Shown here in pieces: positions 44,215 through 54,943 of a stretch of DNA of 64,000 bases. Within the stretch, counting starts at the first letter, position 1. Each line of letters begins with the position of its first letter. The notes under the pieces were generated by a model. That model was not told the origin of the DNA. It was given only the letters and a program-made list of their open reading frames with translations, and ran no database searches. The stretch comes from Gonocerus acuteangulatus. Its lineage: Eukaryota; Arthropoda; Insecta; Hemiptera; Coreidae. Where the stretch lies: assembly GCA_946811695.1 (NCBI GenBank), contig OX328130.1, positions 73,428,353 through 73,492,352 of the forward strand, given 5' to 3'. The position numbers were made by a program, and so were the translations under genes.

Positions 44215-44272
44215 CTGTTGCGCAAACTGCTAAAGAGAGAACGATGACAAACTTCCCCAGGAATGTAAACAT
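44215..44272 (-). CDS. signal-peptide first exon of a secreted protein (partial gene)
   Basis: On the minus strand ATG at 44272 (context AACCATG) opens MFTFLGKFVIVLSLAVCAT, a textbook secretory signal: a lysine, a hydrophobic core FVIVLSLAV, then small residues for cleavage. After 19 codons plus one base the frame meets CAG-GTAATA, a good 5' splice donor (phase 1). A short first exon holding just the signal peptide is common in arthropod secreted-protein genes, including cuticular ones. The bases upstream (44273 to about 44560 on the plus strand) are less AT-rich than the surroundings and could be 5' UTR and promoter. Downstream exons should lie at lower coordinates but were not found, so the product is unknown. 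Confidence 0.5.
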
Positions 44273-44565
44273 GGTTGTTTTCCGCCGCTTCCCGCAATCA
44301 AAATTGCATAATCTTCACGAAATCCAGTAGATGCACAAATAGAATTTTCGTTATCAGTTATCGATCGGTTGACGGATTTACACAAGGAAAATGTTCGGCA
44401 CTTGAGTTCGTTTTAAGATCGGGATTCTTCGAGCGCGAGATGTACGTGAGGAACGTCGCGGTGAGTAGCACTAACTTACTCGGAAGCAGATATCGGACTG
44501 AGCAAGGGAGTGGAGACCAACAGCTGATATAGGAATGGTTAGGCCAGACCTGCACAGCACTTCTC
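44273..44565 (-). promoter_or_regulatory. possible 5' UTR and core promoter
   Basis: Relatively GC-rich sequence directly upstream of the signal-peptide exon, with several CpG-containing words (cgcgacgttcc, gatcgataac on the minus strand) and a CTCAGTCC that could be an initiator. No TATA box was recognised. Support is positional only. Confidence 0.25.
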
Positions 44566-45120
44566 CCACCACAGTCTGCGAGTGGAGGGATTTCGTCAAA
44601 GGCACTCTTGGGTCTTGTGGTCCTGGATGCCAGGTCTGACGAATTGCATTGGCTTATCTACGAAGGCACTTGAAAAGGTGACATCAAACGCATATGGTTG
44701 ACACTTGTTGAAGAAGATGACAATGCCGGTATACAAATTGTCTTGCTTCAGGTGAAGCAAGCACCAGCATCCAATGAAGCACTTAACACTTTCGCTGCTG
44801 CTGTCATTGTTTGGAAAAACCTGAGTATCGGATGCATTTTTTTTTTTTTTTTTTTTTTCTTAATTTTTCATCGAATGTCCCTGTCAGCCGATTTGAAAAC
44901 GGAAAACACTGTAGGGAAGCCCAAACAATACTGAAGGCAACTATCTTTACCTGGAGCTGTAAAAGTGAATCCCCTCCATTTTGAATCTAAAGGTAAAAGT
45001 AATGGACGAGTGTCCTTCTGAAGGGACACTCTTAAGCGGTAGCGATCCTACCCGCTTACGAGTGTCCTTCCGTAATCACATCCGCAGCGAATGTGTTAAA
45101 TCGTGTACGGGTCCCAATGG
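44566..45120. other. unassigned; short palindrome
   Basis: Mixed-composition DNA. GAGTGTCCTTC and GAAGGGACACTC (45009-45032) form a near-perfect hairpin, and gagtgtccttc recurs at 45060. The forward frame at 44698-44934 has no identifiable domain. Confidence 0.3.
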
Positions 45121-45123
45121 TTG

Positions 45124-45330
45124 TTAATAAGTTAACGTAGCATAGTAATATATTTTTTTTACTTCATTTTTAGGGTATATCTTTCTAAAATAATCATCTG
45201 GAGAGCATTCATCTAATAATTTCTTAAGAATATGTTCTACATCAAGTTTCTTTGCAAAATACAAAAAATGACGAAACATCGATGAATACTTGTAGAAATG
45301 TTTCAAAAATTCTTTCATGTGTCTAAAATT
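45124..45330 (-). CDS. hypothetical terminal exon
   Basis: The minus-strand frame encodes HMKEFLKHFYKYSS, then FRHFLYFAKKLDVEHILK, then ECSPDDYFRKIY, ending YYYATLTY and TAA. It is mixed and charged rather than repetitive, unlike most frames here. At its upstream edge the minus strand reads ccttaattttag, a plausible splice acceptor just before ACACATGAAAG. I do not recognise the family. It may be the last exon of a gene whose other exons lie at higher coordinates, or a chance frame. Confidence 0.3.
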   Translation of the reverse strand, partial: NFRHMKEFLKHFYKYSSMFRHFLYFAKKLDVEHILKKLLDECSPDDYFRKIYPKNEVKKIYYYATLTY

Positions 45331-45339
45331 AAGGTCCAA

Positions 45340-46095
45340 GAGGGGGAGGAGCTACATTCCTTAGTTATATTCACATATCTGCCATTAAAGTTAAAAAAAA
45401 AAAAAAAATCTGTATGTATATTCACCAATAATAATATAACCGTATTTTTTATTTTGTTTCCTTGCAAAATGTTTTTTATAAGAAAATTAGGTTTATTTTT
45501 GCTGACGATTCGACGTGAAATTTAAGCCTTCATCGGGCTCCTGTAAATAAGTTATAAAAAGGGCTGTTGTTCCTTAGCCATCCATTAACACTGTTTCTCC
45601 TCTTCCTGTTATAATTTTCTTTGATCTTTCCCGACCTCCCCCCACCCCTTCTTGGTATCAAGTTGCATATACCCTAGAAGAATCCAGCTTCTTCCTATAT
45701 TTCCAACATGGTCAGTTAACTGCTTAACTTTGGCATTTCTATAGTTCCTGGCACTCATTGGTATGTAGTATCTTAGTTATTATTAAACATTAAAAATGTT
45801 ATTATTGTATGTTCATTTGTACTTATGTAATTTTAACTTTTTGTTTTTGATAATCTGTCCATACTCTGAACTCAGTTCAAGAAAAAACTTATTGTTCATT
45901 TACCTGTTTATAATGTTCTGTTACTTATTTTTCTTGACAAAAGTGTTCTTCTTAATTTGTATTTGTACATCTACCATATTTCTTTATTGGATTAATTATC
46001 CTGTTTATTAATTGTGCATTTGTTTTTTTGTATTTTTCCTGAGAAAGGCAAGCAAAGAATAGCCGAAGCGTTCTGAATATAGATTTTTACAAATC
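45340..46095. other. unassigned; ribozyme-like motif at the right edge
   Basis: T-rich DNA. At 46039-46070 CTGAGAAAGGC...AGCCGAAGCG resembles the stem-plus-GAAA motif at 38363 and 14405, possibly the end of a Penelope-like or other retroelement. Confidence 0.3.
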
Positions 46096-46100
46096 TGTTC

Positions 46101-46238
46101 TTTTAGCGCGGTTCCTCCCTCCCCCATAGGGAGGAACCCCGCTTATAAGGTTGATACAATGAAACAATCCGGAAGAGCCGACTAGAAAATTTCGCGTTTC
46201 AGAACCCCTAGAGACCGAAAATAACGGTGGTTCAAATT

Positions 46239-46309
<71 letters not shown>

Positions 46310-47672
46310 CTGTTCGCTCATTTCTGGCTTCCCTAATGGTCCGATTGTGATGAAATTTGGTACAAAAATCCGTCGTCCAATTTAAAAGGTTAAGTTCGTT
46401 AACCAGCAGAATCCGCCCACTGGAAGATGGCGTATGGGGCGAAATTCGCGCAAAAAAAATCGTAACGCTTACGTTTTTGAGTTCATAAGCTTGTAAGTAC
46501 TCGTTTTATAGGCTTCTTGGGCTAGGAAAACGAATCATTTTCTAGGCGATAGCTTTAACCGTTTTCGATAAAATTGGAAAAATAGTTTTTGAATACCGTT
46601 TTTGGTTTGGGTACTTAGAATCATGGGATTCAGTTGAAACATTTTCTGCATGTTCTACTTTCATTAAAACTAATATGTTGAAATTTTTGTTACGTTTGGA
46701 GTTTAGGAAGCGTTAGAAAAAAAATATTTTATTAACAGACATAAAAGGTTTTGGTAACTTTGTATATATTCCTTAATATCTCGAAAAAGGTTGAGAATCT
46801 TGGGGAACGGAAGATGACCATTAGAAAGCTCACTAAATGCTCTACAAAAATGGTTCTGATAAAAGTTTTGATTAGGCGATGTCAATCGGAGAAATAAGTT
46901 CTTAAAACTTTAAAGTAATTGATTTCGCTTATTCGAACTGTTCTTCTTGTCTTTGATTTTGGTACTTAGAATTATGGGATTCAGTTGAAACATTTTCTGC
47001 ATGTTCTACATTCATTAAAACTAATATGTTGAAATTTTTGTTACGTTTGGAGCTTAGGAAGGGTTAGAATAAAATATTTTATTAACAGACATAAAAAGTT
47101 TTGGTAACTTTGTATACTTTCCTTAATATCTCGAAAAAGGTTGAGAATCTTGGGAAACGGAAGTTGACCATTAGAAAGCTCACTAAATGCTCTACAAAAA
47201 TAGTTCTGATGAAAGTTTTGATTAGGCGATGTCAATCGGAGAAATAAGTGCTTCAAACTTTAAAGTAATTGATTTCGCTTATTCGAACTGTTCTTTTTGT
47301 CTGTTTTATTCCTTGTTATTTTTAAATTGCTTATAGTCAGATAATGTATTTGACAATAAAACAGATTAAGTAAAATAAGAAGATCAATTTATTGTTAAAA
47401 ATGTAGCGTTCAAAGAGAGAGATCCCAAGGCTTTCCAAATGCCTCTGAGCGGAAGCCTTTCTGCCCGACTTATGGGATAGCTGACCCATCCAGGTAAGAT
47501 TGTAAATCAAGACCTTTCAGGACTGGTTTGTTTGAGATTTCATTTGGATAGGTGTTTCGCTATTGATCTAAACAAAGTAATAACTGTTTCAATTCTATGC
47601 CTTCATAAACACTAGAGATAAGAACGGAACCGCGCTAAGATGACGCAGTTCCTGCGAATCGGACTTTTTTTC
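46101..47672 (+). mobile_element. HINE/DINE-1-like element, family B, complete copy
   Basis: 5' TTTTAGCGCGGTTCC (46101-46115) pairs with gaggaaccccgc nearby to form a terminal hairpin. A TA microsatellite lies at about 46237-46306, followed by the core gatgaaatttggtac and ggttaagttcgttaacc. An internal block (about 46610-46930) is duplicated in tandem (about 46960-47295). The 3' end shows GGAACCGCGCT (47626-47636), the stem-loop CGCAG-tt-CCTGCG (47644-47656) and GGACTTTTTTT. Subterminal inverted repeats, a microsatellite and a 3' stem-loop define the HINE type. No protein; the reverse frames over the duplicated block are artefacts. Confidence 0.8.
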
Positions 47673-47674
47673 TT

Positions 47675-48215
47675 CTTATAAATAAAATTTCTTTCTTCCG
47701 ATGATCTTGAAATTATGTTCCTTTTCCTTACAATACAATGAGTATAGATTTGTCATTTATTATTGCAAAAGCTACAAACAAATTTATGTAAATTTTAATG
47801 GCCAATATTATCGTAAAAATGACTTTCTCAAGGATAAATAATATTAATTGTTCCGACATATTTTAGAGCTTCATACACAATCAATTCAAGGTCTTCTATT
47901 GCATTTTTTTTTTCTTTTATTGTTTTTTCTTCTTTTTGTTTGAATTGCACTATAGAACTAAGACAATAAGCTGAAGAGTTATGCAAGATGAAATGCACTC
48001 TCGGAACGGATGAATGCCACAAAGCACTAAATTACTGATACCAGCGACAAGAGCATGAAGTCATTAGCTGTACAAATATGCTGTGACATTCCCTGTGTTG
48101 CTAGTCATGAATATCTTATTAGCAAACTCGGTGCAATAGCAAAACTATTTCAATCACGACTTCTCCTATTTTTCATTATGTTTATATTTCTATTCATATA
48201 CTTTTCTTATCTACA
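47675..48215. other. unassigned; coding-like minus frame
   Basis: A minus-strand frame at 47828-48022 includes KNAIEDLELIVYEALKYVG, and neighbouring frames also look coding-like, perhaps a frameshifted old gene or transposase. No family was recognised. Confidence 0.2.
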
Positions 48216-48217
48216 AC

Positions 48218-48470
48218 ATATTTGTCAAATACCGCTCACTCACTCACTGACCTATCATCGCCCAGCCCAAACCATTTGACAGAAAAGTTTGAAATTTTGC
48301 ATGGACACTCTCTTTAGGACGTAAACACTAGCTAGGAAACAATTTTTGGATATTCATTTTTTAAGTATTTTTAGAGGGGTTTGAATGTTTAATTGGTTAA
48401 AGGGGACAAGTCTAGGCAGCGTGCGTTGCTAGTCCGAGCTGTTACCGTACTATATCTATTTCCTGTTTTA
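48218..48470 (+). mobile_element. Helitron, 5' fragment
   Basis: Matches the 5' half of the Helitron at 27269 (tttgtcaaataccgctcact, cccagcccaaacca, gcatggacactc, ctaggcagc). It ends near tgttaccgtac without a 3' hairpin. A family B HINE fragment follows (ggggcgaaattcgcac, 48515-48540). Confidence 0.7.
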
Positions 48471-48548
48471 ATAAAATTTGATTCAGAAATTTCTTACGTC
48501 TAATTTGAAAGGCAGGGTTTCTGGGGCGAAATTCGCACGAAAAAATGG

Positions 48549-48702
48549 TCGAACACACATGTGCCATCATCAGGTGCTCCGTGAAATGATAGTTGTTACC
48601 AGGGCTGTGTTTGGGCTAGGACCCTAGGCTAGGACTAGCCTGGACACAGCCCTGGTAACAACTATCACTGCACGGAGCACCTTATGATGGCACATTTGTG
48701 TT
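48549..48702. repeat. long imperfect hairpin
   Basis: Arms pair over more than 50 bp: tagttgttaccagggctgtgt (about 48580-48600) with acacagccctggtaacaacta (about 48644-48664), and ggtgctccgtg with cacggagcacc further out. The loop region is itself repetitive (ctaggaccctaggctagg). The right side is homologous to 43.13-43.20 kb. Confidence 0.8.
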
Positions 48703-48791
48703 GAAAGGCCTAGTGTAAAATAAAGAAAATTTGTGGGAAGATTGAATTTTGTTTCACCTTATGGAATTAAGCAACCCCACTACCGGAAAAC

Positions 48792-48792
<1 letters not shown>

Positions 48793-48867
<75 letters not shown>
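48793..48867. repeat. TA microsatellite
   Basis: About 37 TA units, the longest in the window. Flanks do not match HINE cores. Confidence 0.95.
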
Positions 48868-48869
<2 letters not shown>

Positions 48870-48872
<3 letters not shown>

Positions 48873-49749
48873 AGGTGTTTGGTCACTGAGGAATGTATTG
48901 AAATACCATTCTGTATGAGCCTCCATGTGGTGGTATTGATGTAATTTGATTGAGATATTAGGATCGGCGTGTAGGTGTAAAGGTTGGGGGGGGGGTGTTT
49001 TTGTAAGTCCTGTCTTAATTTATCCCCACCATGGGGGCATAAAGCATTCAGCCCCTAGGGGCTTTGGCGTCCGCTCACTTCAAAAGGGGGCGATGCTTTA
49101 TTATTTATTGTTAGCGTTACATGTGGCTTAACGCCGGTTACGGTATGCATTTATAAAGGCCGTTTCTACTACAATACTCTCCTTTAATCCAGCCCAGGGC
49201 TTGTTGGCTATAAAGGGGATGAGTTTTTTTTTTTTTTTTTTTTATTATTATTATTGATTATTATTTGTATTGCCAATGTAATTATTTTTAGTGCTCAGGA
49301 GTCAGCACGACTGAATAAGAACGAAAGAACACTATATTTTCAACTACATATCAGATTGGAGAACGCAATGTGATTTTTTTTTGTAATTTATTTATTAAAA
49401 GTTTCGCAGTTTTTAGCGATATACTCTATGACGATAAATGATGATTACATGATTACAAAATTAGTTACACAATAAATGATGATTACATTAATGGTAATAA
49501 CAATGATTACAATAAATGATGTTTTAACAATAAATGGAGATATGATGATTTGACAATAAGTGATGATTACATGATTACAGAATTCATACACATACACACA
49601 CATATATACATATGCTTATATTATTGCACTATATCTATATTAATTGTTTATATTTGCATTATACATACATTATACATTATTATTATCTATAGACTTATAG
49701 CGAATATATTTATTTTATTCATTAATATTCTTATTATTACATTATTCCT

Positions 49750-49750
<1 letters not shown>
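48870..49750. other. unassigned; A/T-rich repeats
   Basis: A G run at 48986 and a T run at 49220. At 49430-49560 ataaatgatgattacat recurs several times, a worn tandem repeat that might be the tail of a reverse-oriented retroelement (tttgtaatttatttatt at 49380). Confidence 0.3.
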
Positions 49751-49801
<51 letters not shown>

Positions 49802-49840
49802 TTATATTACACATTATTATTATTACATATATACTTATTA

Positions 49841-50438
49841 TCTATATATATAAAAATCACGTGTCTGTCAGTTTGTCTGTTTGTTTGTTCCTTATACAAA
49901 TCTACACCGTTTGACCGATTTTGACCATACTTGGCACAGAGGTAGGTCTTGATACGGGAAATATCTTAGGCTAGGTCAAAATAGTTAACTTTCAAAATTT
50001 GGTCAAATGTTTTGTTCAAGAAAAATTGGCTACAATGAACCGTTCAGATTCTGACGGCCATTTTGAATAATGCCTCAAATTTATTTGTTGATGTTCTTGA
50101 TAATTAGAATAACTCGAAATCAATTATGGCTTTACATCATTATATAATCATGTAATGCTTTATTAAAATTTTATATCAACAGTCACTGTCCAACTAAGGA
50201 GCGCTGGCCTTTCTTTGATAAGAGCTATCTACTCGCAGTCTCTGAAGCTGGCCTCTGCCAGTTTTTTTCTGATTGCTGTGGTGCTGGCCTCTGTTGGCTG
50301 TTTCTACAACTAGACAGATATAAACAAATTCACAACGTTTGACCGATTTTGACGTAACTGGGTATACAGGTAGATCTTGATACCGGGAGAGTCATAGGCA
50401 GAAAGTAGATGTAGCTTGGCACGCCAGGTAACAGCTAG
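49841..50438 (+). mobile_element. non-autonomous Helitron, complete
   Basis: Begins TCTATATATATAAAAATCAC after A (49840) and ends GGCACGCCAGGTAACAGCTAG (50438) followed by T: TC at 5', CTAG at 3', inserted between A and T. TTGGC-ac-GCCAG provides a short stem near the end. It contains two copies of an accgtttgaccgattttgac block but no gene. The flanks cttatattacacattattat on the left (49801) and right (50450) are copies of each other, so the insertion lies within or next to a duplicated AT-rich segment. Confidence 0.85.
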
Positions 50439-50559
50439 TTACATATATACTTATATTACACATTATTATTATTACATTATCCCTAACGCAATGTGAACTG
50501 TATGCATAGTGATACAAGAGATGGTACTTAACGTACTAAAAATAGTATTTTTTTTTTTT

Positions 50560-51610
50560 TCAAAATTATGCAGATATCCTGCTAAACAGAGGTGTGAAAA
50601 GGATCTTGAGGCCCCTTCCAGAAAAATATAGGATCACGAAAAAAAATGGAGGGTTTATGAAGTACAGAAGAACTATTAATAAATGTCCACAACACATATT
50701 GGAATATCTGGATTAGCAAATTCAGGAGAAATACCAAAAATTTTATTATAATACGATCGTTATAACGGCCGTAATTTAACCAGGCCAAGTTGGAATTTCA
50801 AAAATAAGCGAGAGGGTATTATTAGATTCTTGGCAAGGTATTGAGAGCCTAAAACTTGGCCCAATAATACGATCGTTATAACGGCCGTAATTTAACCAGG
50901 CCAAGTTGGAATTGCAAAAATAAGCGAGAGGGTATTATTAGATTCTTGGCAAGGTATTTAGAGCCTAAAACTTGGCCCAATAATACGATCGTTATAACGG
51001 CCGTAACTTAACCAGGCCAAGTTGGAATTGCAAAAATAAGCGAGAGGGTATTATTAGATTCTTGGCAAGGTATTGAGAGCCTAAAACTTGGCCCAATAAT
51101 ACGATCGTTATAACGGCCGTAATTTAACCAGGCCAAGTTGGAATTGCAAAAATAAGCGAGAGGGTATTATTAGATTCTTGGCAAGGTATTTAGAGCCTAA
51201 AACTTGGCCCAATAATACGATCGTTATAACGGCCGTAACTTAACCAGGCCAAGTTGGAATTGCAAAAATAAGCGAGAGGGTATTATTAGATTTTTGACAA
51301 GGTATTGAGAGCCTAAAACTTGGCCCAATAATACGATATCATAACTTTCATAGGAAAACTGTTTTTGGGAGGTGAAGTTCCAACCTCTTTTTTTCAACGT
51401 TAGTTTTTTTTTGACGGGGATGGTATTTTCTGAAAATGATTGAGATATCCTGCTAGGCATAGGTGTGAAAGGGACCCTTAGACCTCCACTAGAAAAAAAA
51501 GGATCGAGAAAAAAATGTAGGATTTATGGAGTCCAGAAAAACTATCAAGGGATGTCTGAAACACATATTTCAAGATCTGGAAGAGCGAATTCAGTAGAAA
51601 TTCGGCCAGA
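50560..51610. repeat. satellite island flanked by direct repeats
   Basis: The 116-bp array is bracketed by two diverged copies of one sequence: agatatcctgctaaacagagg near 50572 and agatatcctgctaggcatagg near 51442, each continuing with a gtgtgaaa-ggac segment, an agaaaaa-aggatc segment and an acacatatt block. It looks like a larger repeat containing an expanded core. Confidence 0.7.
50753..51340. repeat. 116-bp satellite, five units
   Basis: acgatcgttataacggccg starts at 50753, 50869, 50985, 51101 and 51217, exactly 116 bp apart. Units alternate between attgagag with taatttaacc and atttagag with taacttaacc, so the repeat propagated as a dimer of 232 bp. Confidence 0.95.
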
Positions 51611-51739
51611 GACAAGTCGAAATTGAATTCTTACAACTTTTGAAATTACCAGTATTGGTGCAAAATCCTTCCTGTTGTAATATTTAAAAATAATTGCATA
51701 AAAAGACTTGGTCAAATTTTTAAGTCTTATACAGAGAGA

Positions 51740-52111
51740 CCGTTTTATGTCTCCAATTTGACCCTCCATAATGACCTTAATATCCCTTTTATCCAACCTT
51801 TAGCCAAATCCCTCTACCGTAAATTCCATTCGAACCTACACGGCCATCCTAACTCCTTAATAAACTCTCTATCCTCCCAGCACATTCCTCACAACCCCAT
51901 TCGCCGACTGAAACGCAAGTGGCCAAGAGATCAACTCTAAAAAGTGTATCTGTGGGGAAAAAAAAAACAAAAAAAACTCCTGTCTAGTGGGTACTACAAC
52001 TGTGCAGCCTCCCACCTCATGAATATTCATGTCAATATAATCTAGCAATAATTTACTAGAAATGTATTATACATTGTTGTAAATTCCAAATAAATAAATA
52101 AAAAAAAATAA
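51740..52111 (+). pseudogene. Jockey-like LINE, heavily 5'-truncated
   Basis: The frame 51758-51940 encodes the C-terminus of an RNase-H-less non-LTR retrotransposon: LHNDLNIPFIQPLAKSLY, HPNSLINSL, then IRRLKRKWPRDQL and a stop, matching the usual DL.IP....I...S..Y...L..HPN...L.....RLKR..P.DL ending. A 3' UTR of about 170 bp ends ccaaataaataaataaaa. Direct repeats tatacagagaga flank it at 51728-51739 and 52112-52123, proving retrotransposition. Confidence 0.9.
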
Positions 52112-52172
52112 TATACAGAGAGAAGCACTGTAAAGACGATTTTTTTTAATGCCCGTAGTACGGCGTTTATAC

Positions 52173-53114
52173 CAGAGATGGGCATAATTTTATTTATGAA
52201 TAAACGAATTTATTCGTACTTCATATTTTTGGGAATACGAATATAAATAAATTCGTACTTCATATATTTGTGAATACGAATATAAATAAATTCGTATTCA
52301 TAAGTGTGAATACGAATTTATTTTTATTCACATATATTAAATATAAAAATAAAAATAAAATTTTATTCGCAAATTTTTCTGCGAATAAAAATAAATTCAC
52401 AGAAAAAATTGTAAATAATCACAAAAAATGTGAATATTTACAAAAAATCAAGTGATTACAAAAAAAAAATCATATTAAAATATACGAATAAAAATTTATT
52501 AACATTATAATTTGTGAATAAAAATTTATTCACAATAAAATTCGCAAATAAATTATGAATTTATTCGTACTAAGATGATATAGCGAAAGTTATTGAAGGT
52601 GATTTTTTTTTTCTTTTTTTTTTTTTTTTTTTTTCTTTTTGGAGGTACAGATGACAAACTGTGTAAGCATGGTTGGTGGTCCCGCGGCGTAAACAAAAAA
52701 TCTAGGCGCTAATAACCTTAATCACCTTCAATAACTTTTGTAATATCATCTTAATACGAATAAAATCATGATTTATTTGCGAATTTTATTTTGAATAAAT
52801 TTTTATTCACAAATTATAATGTTAATAAATTTTTATTCGTATATTTTAATTCGATTTTTTTTGTAATCACTTGATTTTTTGTAAATATTCACATTTTTTG
52901 TGATTATTTACAATTTTTTCTGTGAATTTATTTTTATTCGCAGAAAAATTTGGGAATAAAATTTTATTTGTATTTTTATATTTAATATATGTGAATAAAA
53001 ATAAGTTCGTATTCAAACTTATGAATACGAATTTATTTATATTCGTATTCACAAATGTATGAAGTACGAATAAATTCGTATTTTTATTTATAAATAAAAT
53101 TATGCCCATCTCTG
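52173..53114. mobile_element. palindromic hAT-type element
   Basis: Ends are CAGAGATGGGCATAATT and its exact reverse complement. The 8-bp direct repeat gtttatac flanks it on both sides (52165-52172 and 53115-53122), as expected for hAT transposition. Almost all 942 bp are two inverted arms of about 400 bp rich in ATTCGTA and GAATAAA words, around a centre of about 130 bp (52598-52730) with a T run and gcatggttggtggtcccg. No transposase. The same peptide-like frame on both strands is caused by the palindrome. Confidence 0.9.
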
Positions 53115-53124
53115 GTTTATACTC

Positions 53125-54400
53125 CAAAATAAACCAAATGATATATCCAAAATTGATCCTCTAATTCACTATCAACGCGGACCAAGTCACGGGAACAACT
53201 ATGGTTTTACTCCATTTGATGTATTTATATGAAATAGTAAATGTGCTGATTAAAAGAATTTAATTTATAATTACAATATTTAAGGGAAATATTTTAATGA
53301 CGCTATTCCCCTCTCTAATTCACATAATATATTCCATATTTATACACATATATAAATAATCTAGTCCCCTAGTGACATTCTGCTTAATGTTATTTGATAT
53401 TTACGGTTGGTTTCCTGCAAATTGTCTTCTCCTCCCCAGGAATAATATCTTCCCCGAGAACTCTTGCCGTCTGAATAAATGGATACCTGACACTCCGGAA
53501 TTCCGATGATCTCATCTGACTTTTTAATGCCGTCATAATATAAATCATGACTTTTTCTACCTCTTTGACGGATAATGTATTGACATTTCGAAAACAGTCA
53601 ATATACCGATAAGGAATATTGATCATAAATTGTCAATAATATTTCTTTGGACTTTCGAAAAAAAATGTGAATCTTCTTGTTTATTTCTGTATATTTTTAC
53701 ATTAATTTAAAAAAATATTTTTGACTTATTATTTTTAGGGTTATTTAGTAAAGGTTGGAAAAGAGAAGCATCGAAATTTTTGTCGGGTAGTTTAAATTCT
53801 GTGGTGCCTTCTATTAACTTAAAGATTTTCATAACATTGGTGGCACGGCATCACTAACAGTGTTTATGGCTTTAAAACAAACTTTTCGCCTGTGAATGCG
53901 TGAAAAGCAGGCAACGGTTGGCACAGTGTTTCGCCTAGTGTTAAAAATAATTTATTTTTCGAAAGTCGGCATGTGTGTTCTTAATCTCTTGTGCAGCGAG
54001 GTGGTCCAGAAGGTAGTCTCATGGAATTGGACATTAAAGAAATCTGGAGGTGTTGGTCCGAAATCTGCCTAGGATAAATTATGGCCAGTTTACATCACTT
54101 ATGAACTTGTCAAGAGGTTATTTATTAGCGACAAGTGGCAAATATTAGTAAACACGACAAGTACAAGTGAATAGGAATGGATTATTTTTACTAAGCGACA
54201 AGTAAGTTCACCCACCACCATTGGACTACGCAGTTGTCTGTTGTCACTACGTGTAAACAGCACAAGTGTTTAGTGCTTTTCGGGCCAAAGTATAAGCTAC
54301 TTGCCCTATACCACTTATAACAAAGCCAGCATAGCAAGCGTGACAATATAAAAAGTTGTGTTCATTTCTGGACGGGTATTACCGTACGTAATTTGTCCAC
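53125..54400. other. unassigned; one possible coding fragment
   Basis: The minus frame 53390-53626 (NTLSVKEVEKVMIYIM, later GEDIIPGEEKT) is less biased than most but has no recognised family or clear splice acceptor. Nothing else is supported. Confidence 0.25.
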
Positions 54401-54404
54401 CAAT

Positions 54405-54669
54405 CAAGGGCGTATATAGAAAATAATTTCAGGGGGGCTGGAAAAATTTCAGGGGGGCTGAGACCATTTCCGGTGTATGGAATACTTACTATTTAGATCT
54501 TGGAAGAGTTTTAGCCAACTAAAACGCTATTACACCCAAAATCGAATATTTTTTTATGAACTAAATGCTCTTATTTAATTTATTTTTAAGGATTTTATAA
54601 ACTTTTTACCGATCAACTCACAATTTGGGAGGGGGGGGGGGGCAGCCGCCTCTTATATACGACCATGCT
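54405..54669. mobile_element. MITE with GGGCGTATATA ends, copy 2
   Basis: Left caagggcgtatatag, right ttatatacgaccatgct, flanked by accaat (54399-54404 and 54670-54675). The interior (ttcaggggggctg, caactaaaacgctattacac, tttatgaact) matches copy 3 at 59289 closely. Confidence 0.7.
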
Positions 54670-54729
54670 ACCAATGTGTGAAAGAGGAGTGCAGAGCAGG
54701 GTTAGTAGGCATACATTATAGTTTTTTTT

Positions 54730-54874
54730 TTGTTTTTTTAGCGCGGTTCCTCCCTCCCTTCATAGGGAGGAACCCCGCTTATAAAGTTGATCTCATGAAA
54801 CAATCCGGAAGTGCCGACTAGAAAATTTCGCGTTTCAGAACCCCTAGAGACCGAAAATAACGGTGGTTCAAATT

Positions 54875-54943
<69 letters not shown>

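Noticed and set aside
44698..44934. Possible transposase fragment (ASNEALNTFAAAVIVWKN)
   Set aside because: A weak resemblance to the helix before the catalytic part of pogo/Tigger-type proteins, but too short and isolated to support.
52270..53127. Similar NTN/YK-rich peptides on opposite strands
   Set aside because: Consequence of the palindromic hAT element, not paired genes.
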